A stretch of 64,000 nucleotides of DNA. Origin: an uncultured Ectothiorhodospiraceae bacterium (GTDB lineage: Bacteria > Pseudomonadota > Gammaproteobacteria > S012-40). Positions 38,163-48,585 of the stretch are shown in pieces (position 1 is the stretch's first letter; every line of letters starts with the position of its first letter). Location of the stretch: assembly GCA_945787715.1 (NCBI GenBank), contig CALZJE010000003.1:70088-134087 (forward strand), in the 5' to 3' direction. Position numbers and translations under genes: made by a program. Below the pieces are notes generated by a model. The model saw only the letters and a program-made list of their open reading frames with translations. It had not been told where the DNA came from and made no database searches.

Positions 38163-40184
38163 ATGTCTGTTAGGCTTTTCCATAATCTGGCTTTAGCACT
38201 TCTTCTTGTAATCTTATTTGCCATCATATTCTTATCTTATAAATATGCTGAAGAAAATTCACAGCAGCTAGAAGTAATTGTTGAGCTTCATTCGCCATCT
38301 CTTGACAACTTAAATTCAGTTAATGATATGGTTAGGATATCTAATTTTCGATTTGAGTTATATTTAAGTCAATATCGAGTCAATAAAAACGAATTGATCC
38401 ATATTATGGATCGCTTAGCTGATATCACGGAAAGAGCTTTCTCACAACCTCAAGACATTAAGAAGAAATTGAACCGATTTAGAGAGCAGCTTAATGTTTA
38501 CTTGTCGTCACCTGTTAATGAAGAAATATCCCAAACTAGTGGGGAGCTAAAAGTAAAATTACGAGAACTGAAGGCTGAGTATGGGAAGCTTTATAGAGAG
38601 ATAGTTGCTATCAAGAATAGCAGCACCGTGTTGGAACAATTAAAAATTGCTAGTAACCTCATTAACACTTTTGAAATGAGACTAGAGCGATACAATGACG
38701 AAGACCTAGTGAAGATTGATGAAGTTATTGAGCCCCTTAATGCAGTACCATTTGTCTTGCAATCGCTTAAATCTAAAATTCAGGATGAAGTTGAGCATCA
38801 TGAAGATTGGCATGCATTAGAGGATCGATCCAATTACAACACGCTAGTCGATTCAATCGAACAATTAGATGAATTTGTTAGACGTAATAAAAAGGCAATT
38901 GAATTCTATTCAGAATCAGATCGGCAGTTTGATCCATCAATACTTTCAATTATTATGTCTAGAGAAATGATAAATGAGTTTCGTGATCAATCAAACACAT
39001 TGGTGCGTTCTGTAACACAAAAATTGCAAACACATTTAAAGTCTCGTGAATCTGAAGTGTTAGAATCGACACTTGAAAATCAACGATGGTTTATTATATT
39101 TGCTATTATTGGTTTAATTATGTCGCTAGTCGTTGGAATCGTTAGCAGGAATGTAATATTGGATTCTGTAAACTCATTGATAGAAGGCGTTAAAAAATTC
39201 TCTCTTGGTGAATTGGATCATAAAGTGGAGAATATCAAAGGTGCGGAGTTTAAAAAAATTGCCGATGCTGTTAATGAAATGGCAATTAAGTTGCGTGATA
39301 AGGAGATAGATTTTGAACGTAGTATGAGCTTGGTGAATATGGCGTACAAAGAAATAATACAAAACAACGAAGAGTTGGAGGAAAAGGTTGAGGAGCGAAC
39401 ATCGAAGTTAGAAAATGCAATGAAGCTGGCAAAAACAGCTAATAGGTCAAAAAGTGAATTCTTGGCCAATATGTCACATGAGTTACGAACACCTATGCAT
39501 GCAATTCTGGCATTTTCTAGTTTAGGTGTAGAAAAAATAGATACTGCTCCAAAAGAAAAGCTACATGAGTATTTTAATGATATTAATGAAAGTGGTTCAA
39601 GGCTGCTGAATTTGCTAAACGATCTGCTCGATTTATCCAAGCTTGAAGCAAGAAAAGAAAAGTTCCATCTGACTAAACAAAGCATGGGAGATGTGATTGA
39701 TGATGTTGTCCATGAGTTAAGTGTTTTGATGGCTGGTAAAAGTATCGCATTAGAAGTTGAAGGTAGCAATGTTAGCTTATTTGCATTTTTTGACCGTACT
39801 AAGATCATTAGTGTAGTTACAAATTTGCTATCTAATGCGATTAAATTTACGGTTGAAGGAAAAAAAATCTCGATTTCATTCAGTGATTCAGAATTGCCGG
39901 CTGGACGAAGAAGTACAGATTCAGGATTTGTTTCAGCTTTAACAGTGCGTGTAGCTGATCAGGGCGTAGGAATACCTACGGATGAGTTAGAGATAGTTTT
40001 TGATAAATTCCTTCAGTCTAGCCAAACCTCCACCGGTGCAGGTGGGACAGGATTAGGATTGGCTATCTGTAAAGAAATTATAGATGGTCATCGCGGTGCT
40101 ATTTGGGCAGAGCACAATTCATTTGGAGGAACGACGTTTATTTTTTCTATTCCTAGAGAAAAAAATAAGAAATACATTAAATGA
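38163..40184 (+). CDS. Membrane sensor histidine kinase (HAMP, HisKA, HATPase_c)
   Basis: HAMP-like after TM2; SEFLANMSHELRTPMHAILAF; LLSNAIKFTVEG; VRVADQGVGIPTDELEIVFDKFLQ; GGTGLGLAICKEII. Confidence 0.95.
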   Translation: MSVRLFHNLALALLLVILFAIIFLSYKYAEENSQQLEVIVELHSPSLDNLNSVNDMVRISNFRFELYLSQYRVNKNELIHIMDRLADITERAFSQPQDIKKKLNRFREQLNVYLSSPVNEEISQTSGELKVKLRELKAEYGKLYREIVAIKNSSTVLEQLKIASNLINTFEMRLERYNDEDLVKIDEVIEPLNAVPFVLQSLKSKIQDEVEHHEDWHALEDRSNYNTLVDSIEQLDEFVRRNKKAIEFYSESDRQFDPSILSIIMSREMINEFRDQSNTLVRSVTQKLQTHLKSRESEVLESTLENQRWFIIFAIIGLIMSLVVGIVSRNVILDSVNSLIEGVKKFSLGELDHKVENIKGAEFKKIADAVNEMAIKLRDKEIDFERSMSLVNMAYKEIIQNNEELEEKVEERTSKLENAMKLAKTANRSKSEFLANMSHELRTPMHAILAFSSLGVEKIDTAPKEKLHEYFNDINESGSRLLNLLNDLLDLSKLEARKEKFHLTKQSMGDVIDDVVHELSVLMAGKSIALEVEGSNVSLFAFFDRTKIISVVTNLLSNAIKFTVEGKKISISFSDSELPAGRRSTDSGFVSALTVRVADQGVGIPTDELEIVFDKFLQSSQTSTGAGGTGLGLAICKEIIDGHRGAIWAEHNSFGGTTFIFSIPREKNKKYIK

Positions 40185-40288
40185 ATCATGTTTGCATACT
40201 CTTGAGCAAAATAACCTGAATTTGTTGTGAGGAGATTCCGATAACCACTCTAACGAAGCAAAATACGTAAGGATTCTAGGAGCCTAGC

Positions 40289-40972
40289 ATGCTTAAACGC
40301 ATGGCATATGTATTCATTCCATTTCTTATCTTATTGCTGGCAATTTGTTCATTTCCATTTAGCCAACAATTACCAGAAATATATCAGCTATTGATTAAGC
40401 TTGTTGCCTACGCTATCTTGGAATTAGGCGTAGTTTTGGCTTGGCGATATAATCGAAGCCGTATTTTTTTTCTGTTACTTATTCTGATTTTTCTATTTGT
40501 CATATTAACAACTCGAACGGAGCTAACAGAGGTTTCTTTTCTTAATCTCCTCTTCTGTTTAAGTGTTCTACTCCCTTTAAACACATTGATCATAAGCTTG
40601 TTCAAAATTGTTGCAGGCCATATTGGTGAAGTCACCGGCGGTGGTCGACCTGCGAGATATGGTGGTGAGGAGTTTTCGGTTATCTTTCCTGGTAAAAGTG
40701 TGACGGATGTTTTTGCTCATTTAGAAGTAGTGAGGCAGAAAATTGAAGAAACACCATTTAGTATTAGAGGAAAGGATCGGCCTAAAAAAGCGCCGGAAAA
40801 AGGGAGTGGGAGAAGAAGAACAAAAACAAAAACTAAACATGTGAAAGTTACGGTAAGTATCGGCGTTGCTGAGCTTTCTGAAAAAAACAGCACGCCTGAT
40901 GAAGTGATGAAAGCGGCAGATAAAGCGCTATATCGTGCTAAAGAAAAAGGACGTAATCAGGTTTGTAAATAG
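40289..40972 (+). CDS. Membrane protein with N-terminally truncated GGDEF (GGEEF) domain
   Basis: TM segments run directly into FKIVAGHIGEVTGGGRPARYGGEEFSVIFPGK...VTVSIGVAEL...ADKALYRAKEKGRNQV; DxLTGLxNRR region absent. Confidence 0.8.
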   Translation: MLKRMAYVFIPFLILLLAICSFPFSQQLPEIYQLLIKLVAYAILELGVVLAWRYNRSRIFFLLLILIFLFVILTTRTELTEVSFLNLLFCLSVLLPLNTLIISLFKIVAGHIGEVTGGGRPARYGGEEFSVIFPGKSVTDVFAHLEVVRQKIEETPFSIRGKDRPKKAPEKGSGRRRTKTKTKHVKVTVSIGVAELSEKNSTPDEVMKAADKALYRAKEKGRNQVCK

Positions 40973-41025
40973 CAAGGAATTGCTATACTACGCTAACTTG
41001 TTAAATTCCAGCATTTATACCACTA

Positions 41026-41436
41026 ATGAACCAATCGAAACCCGAATTTATTCCTGCAGATAAATCATTGCGTAAAAACTGCTTGATACTTATTGCGCTT
41101 TATATCTTGCTTCTTACTTGGCTAGAGCCAATTATTGATTATATTTTAGCATTGGCGCCCTGGGATGGCTCTCAAGAAAGCATAATCGCTTTGAATGAAA
41201 GAAAAGTCTATATTGTAACGAATGCCTTTGGAGTAGCTCGAAGTTTGCCCATTATGGTATTTTTTTGGTTAGGATTTAAAATTAATCAAGCTCAGCGTTT
41301 ACCACCACAAGGGATGCGTCTGCCACTAAAAGTTATATTAATAGAAGGATCGAAAGCTCGTATGCTAGGTATAACATTGATGGTTGTGGCAATGTTACTT
41401 TTATTGAGAGAGATATCAATGTTAGTGATAAGCTAG
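41026..41436 (+). CDS. Small membrane protein, hypothetical
   Basis: 136 aa, three hydrophobic segments, intergenic position. Confidence 0.55.
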   Translation: MNQSKPEFIPADKSLRKNCLILIALYILLLTWLEPIIDYILALAPWDGSQESIIALNERKVYIVTNAFGVARSLPIMVFFWLGFKINQAQRLPPQGMRLPLKVILIEGSKARMLGITLMVVAMLLLLREISMLVIS

Positions 41437-41473
41437 TAACCTGTTACAGGGGTAATTGAGCACTATCAGGGAA

Positions 41474-43408
41474 TTAGTTTAATCGATATGTTTGTTTAAA
41501 ATACGAAACCGCTGGAAAAAGAATATGTGCCAGTGCATCCTTTTCAAGTTCTTTGTCCTCGGATTGTTTTTTAAAATCCAAATTATCATCAAGTAAAAAC
41601 GTCTGTGGTGCCTTTTGAGGCTGATAGATAACCGCATAGTTATTCACGCGGAATGCTAGTGAATGAGTGTAAATCATTACTCCTGAGCCGGGTAAAGAGT
41701 TCTGCTTTAATAAGTTTCTCCCAATCATGGGGTGTTCAGTGTCCATACCCAATAGGCCGACAACGGTTGGCAGTAGATCGATTTGGCTGCCAGTGGTTTT
41801 AATAATTTGTGGTTTAAGCCCAGGAGCAATGATAAGTGCCGGAATGCGGTATTTCTTGATTGGTACTAGATGCTTGCCACTAATTCGCATAGGGTGGTCA
41901 GCTGTTACGAGAAATACGGTATTGTTGTAATATGTTTCCTTTTTCGCCACTTCAAAAAATTTTCCGAGCGCATAATCAGAATATTTGGTAGCATTTTCTG
42001 CTGATTCGCGTGGCTCAGTGACCTGGTCTATTTTGTCGTTGGGATAATCGAAAGGTAGGTGGTTTGACATAGTCAATATTACTGAAAGAAAAAGTTTGTC
42101 CCCCTTTTGCTTGAACTCTTCATTCGCTTTATTGAAGGTGTCTTCATCCGAGACGCCCCAGCTGCCTCTATATTCTGCTGAATCGATATCATTTTCATCG
42201 ATGACAACATCAAATCCATTGCCGAGAAAAAATGCAGACATATTATCGAAATGACCTTCGCCACCATAGATAAAACTGCTTTCATAACTGTGCCGTTTTA
42301 ATAATCCAGCAATAGTGAAGAAGTTATGTTGAGCTAAATCCATTTTCATAACGCTGCTGGATTTTGAGGTAGGGGGATAACCACTGACCATCGCTTCAAT
42401 TCCGCGAGATGTGCGTGTGCCTATAGAGTATATATCCTCAAAGAAAACGCCTTCATTTCTTAATCGATCAAGGTTGGGAGTAAGTCCTTCTTTTCCACCT
42501 TGCGATTCCACCAGGTCAGAACCTAAACCTTCCATGAGTATAATAACCAGATTAAGTGGCTTATCTCTTTGAATGGTGGGTTTTTGAATATGCAGAGTAG
42601 GTATCTCTGGGTCGGTAAAATCTTCAGGATTAACATCCATATATTTTTTTACCCGAGAAATGACTTCATCATAGGGCATATCGCCATATATATCCTGTGT
42701 GCGAATCGCTGAATTTTTTGACGTGTAATAGGCATAGCCCAATGAATAGCTGGCATTGAGTGATATTTGATTGGTTATATGATCATTTGAAAAAGCTGCG
42801 ATAGAGGGTGTTGCATTTGCTTGACCGATACCTGAGCGCCCACCAACTATCAATAGCGGAATGAGAATAGGGAGTATCACTAGCCCTTTCCAGTAAGGCC
42901 ATGGTTCGGCAAATTCAAACAGAAGATCGAGAGTTTTCCAGCAGGCTTTGCCAATATAAAAGAGCGCGATGGCAGAAATAATCATCAATATTTTATAATT
43001 TCCCCAAATCATTGAAATCACTTCTTTGGGATGGCTGAAGTATTGGAAAAAGAGTTGATTAGGTCGGCTGCTATATTGATCAAGGAACGGCCAAGAGGTG
43101 ATTTCCAGAAAGACAAAGCAGATAAAAATAAAGGTTAAGTAACACAAAAAAGCGATTCTTATTTTTTGCAATACTCTGAAGGGGATAAGCAACACCAAGA
43201 GCATAGGGATAGCTAAACACAAGCTCAGAATGATAGCGTCTGTTCGAATACCAACCGGGATATAGAGCCAAAAGTCATTTACGCTGGTCAGATTTTCAGA
43301 ATAGACAAACCCGAGAATAACGCGATTGAGCGTAAACAAGATAAATGCCGTGAGTAAAAAAACAAAAATCGGCCCAAGTGGGCCGAGTTTTTTATAGAGT
43401 GACGCCAT
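41474..43408 (-). CDS. LTA synthase-like membrane sulfatase-fold phosphotransferase
   Basis: Five N-terminal TM helices; NLVIILMEGLGSDLVESQGGKEGLTPNLDRL; SIGTRTSRGIEAMVSGYPP; FLVTADHPMR. Confidence 0.9.
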   Translation of the reverse strand: MASLYKKLGPLGPIFVFLLTAFILFTLNRVILGFVYSENLTSVNDFWLYIPVGIRTDAIILSLCLAIPMLLVLLIPFRVLQKIRIAFLCYLTFIFICFVFLEITSWPFLDQYSSRPNQLFFQYFSHPKEVISMIWGNYKILMIISAIALFYIGKACWKTLDLLFEFAEPWPYWKGLVILPILIPLLIVGGRSGIGQANATPSIAAFSNDHITNQISLNASYSLGYAYYTSKNSAIRTQDIYGDMPYDEVISRVKKYMDVNPEDFTDPEIPTLHIQKPTIQRDKPLNLVIILMEGLGSDLVESQGGKEGLTPNLDRLRNEGVFFEDIYSIGTRTSRGIEAMVSGYPPTSKSSSVMKMDLAQHNFFTIAGLLKRHSYESSFIYGGEGHFDNMSAFFLGNGFDVVIDENDIDSAEYRGSWGVSDEDTFNKANEEFKQKGDKLFLSVILTMSNHLPFDYPNDKIDQVTEPRESAENATKYSDYALGKFFEVAKKETYYNNTVFLVTADHPMRISGKHLVPIKKYRIPALIIAPGLKPQIIKTTGSQIDLLPTVVGLLGMDTEHPMIGRNLLKQNSLPGSGVMIYTHSLAFRVNNYAVIYQPQKAPQTFLLDDNLDFKKQSEDKELEKDALAHILFPAVSYFKQTYRLN

Positions 43409-43428
43409 ACAATTGATTCAACTATATT

Positions 43429-44373
43429 TCACAAGAAACCTTCAAGTATATGACCAAAGTTCTCTTCATAAAGTTCAGCGAATTCTTGACGTGTAAAACT
43501 ATGATTTTGAGGGCCATGTGATGCAATTTTTATTGCGCCGATTAACGAAGCAATACGCCCCGTCATTTCCCAATCCAGGTCATTCATCAAGCCATAAAGT
43601 AATCCTGCACGGTAAGAATCGCCACAACCTGTTGGGTCAGCAATAGTCGTCGGTTTTGCACAAGGAATTTCATGGCGATGCGTTTTTGTATAAATATGAG
43701 AGCCTTTGCTGCCTAGCGTTACGATATAAGCTTCAACACGTTCGGCAATTTCGTGAGGTGATAAACCAGTACGCTCTTGTAATAATTCGGCTTCGTAATC
43801 GTTGACGGTAACCCAAGTGGCTTGGTCAATGAAGGCTAGAAGGTCATCACCATTAAACATGGGCATGCCTTGGCCTGGGTCAAAAATAAAAGGGATATTA
43901 GCCTCTTTAAATTCGCGCGCATGTTGAATCATGCCATCGCGACCGTCAGGAGAGACGATTCCTATCGTCACCGTTGATGCATCACCCACTGAATTTTCGT
44001 GGGAGAGATTCATTGCGCCAGGATGAAACGCTGTGATTTGGTTATCATCAAGGTCAGTCGTAATAAAAGCCTGGCCAGTATATTCACTGTCAATAGTTTT
44101 TATAAAATCACGATTGATACCACATTTGTCCATCCAATCAGCATATGGGCCAAAGTCCTTGCCGACGGTTGCCATTGGAGTTGGGTTACCACCTAGCAAC
44201 TGAAGGTTGAATGCAATGTTACCCGCACAACCTCCAAATTCTTTGCGCATTTCAGGAACTAAAAACGAAACGTTCAACATGTGGACTTTATCTGGCAATA
44301 TATGATTTTTAAATTTATCAGGGAAGGTCATTACGGAATCATAAGCATACGATCCACAAATTAGTGCTGTCAT
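43429..44373 (-). CDS. PfkB family carbohydrate/nucleoside kinase
   Basis: GGCAGNIAFNLQLLGGNPTPMATVGKD; VTLGSKGSHIY; IADPTGCGDSYRAGLLYGL. Confidence 0.92.
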   Translation of the reverse strand: MTALICGSYAYDSVMTFPDKFKNHILPDKVHMLNVSFLVPEMRKEFGGCAGNIAFNLQLLGGNPTPMATVGKDFGPYADWMDKCGINRDFIKTIDSEYTGQAFITTDLDDNQITAFHPGAMNLSHENSVGDASTVTIGIVSPDGRDGMIQHAREFKEANIPFIFDPGQGMPMFNGDDLLAFIDQATWVTVNDYEAELLQERTGLSPHEIAERVEAYIVTLGSKGSHIYTKTHRHEIPCAKPTTIADPTGCGDSYRAGLLYGLMNDLDWEMTGRIASLIGAIKIASHGPQNHSFTRQEFAELYEENFGHILEGFL

Positions 44374-44444
44374 TTAATTCTCCAAATTGGTGGAGTGACT
44401 AGAAAATAGATGATTCAGTGCCACTCTCGTACTTTGATTTTTTG

Positions 44445-44807
44445 CTATCCTGCTATTATACACAACCAAATAATAGCCACATTCAGTAGGGAAAAGAACA
44501 CAGCCGCAGAGCCAATATCTTTTGCTCTGCCTGACAATTCATGTTTTTCCAACCCAATTCTATCTACTACTGCTTCAATACCTGAGTTAAGCAATTCGAC
44601 AATAATTACGAGAAGTAAACTTCCTAAAAGTAGCGCTAATTCCACACCCGTATCTGCGATGAAAAAAGCAACTGGCGTAAGTATTAGCGCAAGAAATGTC
44701 TCTTGTCGAAAAGCTTCTTCGTTTTTATAAGCAGCCACCATTCCTTGCCAGGAATATTGAGCTGCTTGAATAAATCGGAATAGGCCTCGATTTGCTTGCC
44801 CAGCCAT
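44445..44807 (-). CDS. dgkA: Diacylglycerol kinase DgkA
   Basis: AAYKNEEAFRQE, VELLNSGIEAVVDRIG, SGRAKDIGSAAVF. Confidence 0.95.
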   Translation of the reverse strand: MAGQANRGLFRFIQAAQYSWQGMVAAYKNEEAFRQETFLALILTPVAFFIADTGVELALLLGSLLLVIIVELLNSGIEAVVDRIGLEKHELSGRAKDIGSAAVFFSLLNVAIIWLCIIAG

Positions 44808-44810
44808 ATA

Positions 44811-46262
44811 TTAGTCTGCTTTTTTCCAAGCTAAGTCGAGTTGCCGCGCTGCTCTTACATCATCAAGACGTTTAACTGGCATTGTATGCGGAGCAGTTTT
44901 AACCAGTTCTGGATTGGTTTGCGCTTCTTCGAGAATCTTTTCCAGCGCGTCAGCAAATGCATCCAACAATTCTTTAGGCTCCGTCTCTGTTGGTTCGATC
45001 AATAAACATTCAGGTACCAGGAGTGGAAAGTATGTTGTTGGCGCATGAAATCCATAATCCAGAAGGCGTTTTGCAAAGTCCATGGTGTTGACACCGAGTT
45101 CTTTGTTCTCTTTTTTCAACGTGATGATAAACTCATGTGTTGCGCGGCGGTTTTCAAATGCTACTGTGAATCCGCGTTCTTGAAGAATCTTCATCAAGTA
45201 ATTTGCGTTTAAGGTAGCAAACTCAGCAACCCGAACCATTCCTTCTTTGCCTAATAAACGCGCATAAATGTATGCGCGAAGTAAAATTCCTGCATTACCC
45301 ATGAACGCAGACATAGGTCCGATCGTACCCGGGCAATCATCTTCGGTTTTTAAACAATATTGATCATTTTTAATATCAACCATTGGAATCGGCAGATACG
45401 GGATTAAGCGTTTACTGACACCGACTGGGCCAGCACCTGGGCCTCCGCCGCCATGAGGGGTGGAAAAGGTTTTGTGTAAATTCATGTGAATAACATCAAA
45501 CCCCATATCACCGGGTTTTACTTTACCAAGGATGGCATTCAAGTTAGCGCCATCATAGTAGAGTAGGCCACCAGCATCATGAATAATCCCAGAGATTTTT
45601 TGGATATCCCGTTCGAAAACGCCGAGTGTAGAAGGATTGGTTAACATGATTCCAGCAGTATGTGGTCCAACTGCAGCTTCCAATGCAGCGATGTCAACAT
45701 CGCCATTTTTATCTGTTGGAATCTCTTTGACTTTGTATCCGCACATAACGGCAGTCGCGGGATTTGTGCCATGAGCGGCATCAGGAACCAAAATTTCAGT
45801 TCGAGCATCATCTTTATTGGCATCGTGATAAGCGCGGATCATTGCCATTCCAGCAAATTCCCCTTGAGCACCAGCCATAGGAGCGAGCGATACCTCTGAC
45901 ATTCCAGTGACATCTTTCAGAATATTTTGTAGATCATACATGCAGCTCAAAAAACCTTGCCCGAGAATAGGGTGGCTATGAGGGTGGCGTGATAAAAACT
46001 CAGGCAGCATTGCCAAAGTGTTACATGCTCTCGGATTGTATTTCATCGTGCATGAGCCGAGCGGATAGAAGTGCGTATCGATCGAGAAGTTTTTTTGTGA
46101 AAGTTTTGTGTAGTGGCGAACAGTTTGTAGTTCGGACACTTCAGGTAATAACGCTTTATCGTCACGCAAATATTCTTGTGGAATATCATCTATTTCAATG
46201 GCTTTGTTTCTGACTTGCGATAAATTTACGCGACCTGTTTGTGATTGTTCAAATATTAACAT
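44811..46262 (-). CDS. gcvPB: Glycine dehydrogenase (decarboxylating) subunit 2
   Basis: [50 protein letters not shown]. Confidence 0.95.
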   Translation of the reverse strand: MLIFEQSQTGRVNLSQVRNKAIEIDDIPQEYLRDDKALLPEVSELQTVRHYTKLSQKNFSIDTHFYPLGSCTMKYNPRACNTLAMLPEFLSRHPHSHPILGQGFLSCMYDLQNILKDVTGMSEVSLAPMAGAQGEFAGMAMIRAYHDANKDDARTEILVPDAAHGTNPATAVMCGYKVKEIPTDKNGDVDIAALEAAVGPHTAGIMLTNPSTLGVFERDIQKISGIIHDAGGLLYYDGANLNAILGKVKPGDMGFDVIHMNLHKTFSTPHGGGGPGAGPVGVSKRLIPYLPIPMVDIKNDQYCLKTEDDCPGTIGPMSAFMGNAGILLRAYIYARLLGKEGMVRVAEFATLNANYLMKILQERGFTVAFENRRATHEFIITLKKENKELGVNTMDFAKRLLDYGFHAPTTYFPLLVPECLLIEPTETEPKELLDAFADALEKILEEAQTNPELVKTAPHTMPVKRLDDVRAARQLDLAWKKAD

Positions 46263-46265
46263 TGT

Positions 46266-46769
46266 TCATCCTGCTAATGATTTAAGTGCTTTGGCAAAAT
46301 CGGGTGCCTTAGCGATATCATCGACTAATTCGTTGTGTACAATTATGTTGTTTGCATCGAGCGCAAAAACAGCACGAGCAGTTAAACCAGCGAGTGGACC
46401 ATCTACCAACAAAACGCCATATTCTTCTGCAAATATTTTAGAACGCATAAGCGACAGTGTTTTTATGTGCTTTAGCTTACTTTGTTTGCAAAAGCGTTGT
46501 TGCGCAAATGGAAGATCAGATGAGATAACAATAAAATGGATATCACTATACTCTCTGGCTAACTCATCAAGTTCTTTTGCTGTTTTAGCGCATATCATGG
46601 TGTCCAAACTAGGTACGGTATATATTAGCTTGGGAGAGCCATTATATGATGCCAGGGTTTGCTCAGCGAGCTTGTCATCCAGCAAAAGAAAATCCGGCGC
46701 TTGAAATCCAACAGCGGGAATATCTGCATTCGTGTTGCAGTGACTACCTTGTAGTTTAGTTATTGCCAT
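46266..46769 (-). CDS. tpx: Thiol peroxidase (Tpx family)
   Basis: TVPSLDTMICAKTAKELDEL, FIVISSDLPFAQQRFCKQSKL: peroxidatic and resolving Cys regions. Confidence 0.85.
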   Translation of the reverse strand: MAITKLQGSHCNTNADIPAVGFQAPDFLLLDDKLAEQTLASYNGSPKLIYTVPSLDTMICAKTAKELDELAREYSDIHFIVISSDLPFAQQRFCKQSKLKHIKTLSLMRSKIFAEEYGVLLVDGPLAGLTARAVFALDANNIIVHNELVDDIAKAPDFAKALKSLAG

Positions 46770-46781
46770 GAATTCTGCGCC

Positions 46782-48140
46782 CTAACTACTCAAACAAGCA
46801 GTTAACTGTTCAATAAAATAATCGATATCTTGCTTGGTTTTTGTTTCGGTTGCACAGACTAATAGTGCTTCATCTAATTCTGGAAACTCTTTTATTAAAG
46901 AAACACCAGCAACAATATTTGCCTCGGCCAGCTCTTCAATAACTTGCTCTACTGGTTTTGAAAGTTTAATAACAATTTCGTGAAAGAACGGACGTTGGAA
47001 TACAGCATCAACACCGTTAACTTGTTGCAGCGCTTCTTTCAGGTATTTGGTATTTTGATGAGACTCTATAGCAGTTTGTTTTAAACCTTCAAAACCCATG
47101 ATAGATAAATAGATTGTCGCCGCTGTGACCATCAACCCCTGGTTTGTGCAGATGTTTGAGGTAGCTTTAGAGCGGCGAATATGTTGTTCGCGTGCTTGCA
47201 GAGTCAGTGTAAAACCGGGATTGCCATCAAGATCGACAGTTCGTCCGACAATTCGGCCAGGTAACTGTCGTGCATGTTGTTGTTTGCAACACATAAAACC
47301 AAAATAAGGACCGCCGGAAGCCAGGGGAATGCCAAATGGTTGTCCTTCACCGCAAGCAATGTCAGCACCGTTTGAACCCCATTCCCCGGGCGCTTTTAAT
47401 AACGCAAGGCTCATTGGGTTGACTACAGCAATGACCAAAGCATTGTGACTATGAGCCCAATCGGTTAACGCATCAACATCTTCCAGTGATCCAAAAAAGT
47501 TTGGTTGAGGAATAACTAATGCAGCAAAGTCTCCCGGTTCAGCCGGTAATGATGCAGGGTCTATGTACCCTTTTGTGACATCATATTCCAATGTTTCTAA
47601 GGATATTTTTTGATTTTTAACGATGGTATGAGCGGTTTTTCGATAAACAGGATTGACCGTTTTAGGGACCAAAATGCGTTTCGATTTTGATTTTCGGTTT
47701 GCACGTATCGCCATTAGTATGGCTTCGGCTAAGCCCGAGGCACCGTCATAAAGTGATGCATTGGAAACATCAAGACCAGTCAACGAGGTAAGCATGGTCT
47801 GATATTCATAAATCAGCTGCAAGGTACCTTGGCTAGCTTCAGCTTGATAGGGTGTGTAAGCACTATAGAACTCGCCACGGGTGGCAATTTCCCAAACAGC
47901 GGCAGGGATGTGATGTTCATATGCACCGCCACCGGCAAAACACAATGGTGTTCCATCTTGTGCCGCACAATCAAACATATGCTGATTAACTTCCAACTCA
48001 GATGCCCTTGTTGGTACATCATTAAGTTGAGTCTGTTTTAGTTCAACAGGAATTTCATCAAAAAGATCAGAAATGCTGCTAACACCTATGCGGTCCAGCA
48101 TCTCTTTTACATCATTATCTGTATGTGGAATATATGGCAT
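46782..48140 (-). CDS. gcvPA: Glycine dehydrogenase (decarboxylating) subunit 1
   Basis: [20 protein letters not shown] start (ATG 48140); [35 protein letters not shown]; extended start at 48191 would overlap gcvH. Confidence 0.95.
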   Translation of the reverse strand: MPYIPHTDNDVKEMLDRIGVSSISDLFDEIPVELKQTQLNDVPTRASELEVNQHMFDCAAQDGTPLCFAGGGAYEHHIPAAVWEIATRGEFYSAYTPYQAEASQGTLQLIYEYQTMLTSLTGLDVSNASLYDGASGLAEAILMAIRANRKSKSKRILVPKTVNPVYRKTAHTIVKNQKISLETLEYDVTKGYIDPASLPAEPGDFAALVIPQPNFFGSLEDVDALTDWAHSHNALVIAVVNPMSLALLKAPGEWGSNGADIACGEGQPFGIPLASGGPYFGFMCCKQQHARQLPGRIVGRTVDLDGNPGFTLTLQAREQHIRRSKATSNICTNQGLMVTAATIYLSIMGFEGLKQTAIESHQNTKYLKEALQQVNGVDAVFQRPFFHEIVIKLSKPVEQVIEELAEANIVAGVSLIKEFPELDEALLVCATETKTKQDIDYFIEQLTACLSS

Positions 48141-48147
48141 GGGCGAA

Positions 48148-48543
48148 TTATTCTTCTGATTCGTCAATAAACGCCTGGTATGCCTCAGCATCCATCAATT
48201 CATCGAGTTCTGATTCATCGGCAATTTTGATTTTATAAATCCATCCGTCTATATAGGGGTTACTGTTAACGGTTTCAGGCGCATCAGCTAATTCTTCGTT
48301 ACCTTCAATAATTTCACCAGTAACGATTGCGTAGATATCTGATGCTGCTTTTACAGATTCAACAACAGCACAAGGCTCTTCTCTTGAAACTTCTGAACCT
48401 ATTTCAGGTACTTCAACAAAGACAATATCACCTAATAATTCTTGTGCATGGTCAGTAATACCAACCGTTCCTGTTCCATCGTGGGCGATTTCAATCCACT
48501 CATGTGTTTGTGAATATTTTAATTCTGTAGGTATGTTGCTCAT
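48148..48543 (-). CDS. gcvH: Glycine cleavage system H protein
   Basis: [51 protein letters not shown] with lipoyl-Lys context. Confidence 0.97.
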   Translation of the reverse strand: MSNIPTELKYSQTHEWIEIAHDGTGTVGITDHAQELLGDIVFVEVPEIGSEVSREEPCAVVESVKAASDIYAIVTGEIIEGNEELADAPETVNSNPYIDGWIYKIKIADESELDELMDAEAYQAFIDESEE

Positions 48544-48585
48544 GAGGTTCCCCTTTTTTAGTTGTTAACCTGGCTATTTCACGAA

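Noticed and set aside
39218-39808. 196-aa minus-strand ORF opposite the histidine kinase
   Set aside because: Antisense to the HisKA region; Ser/Leu-rich shadow composition.
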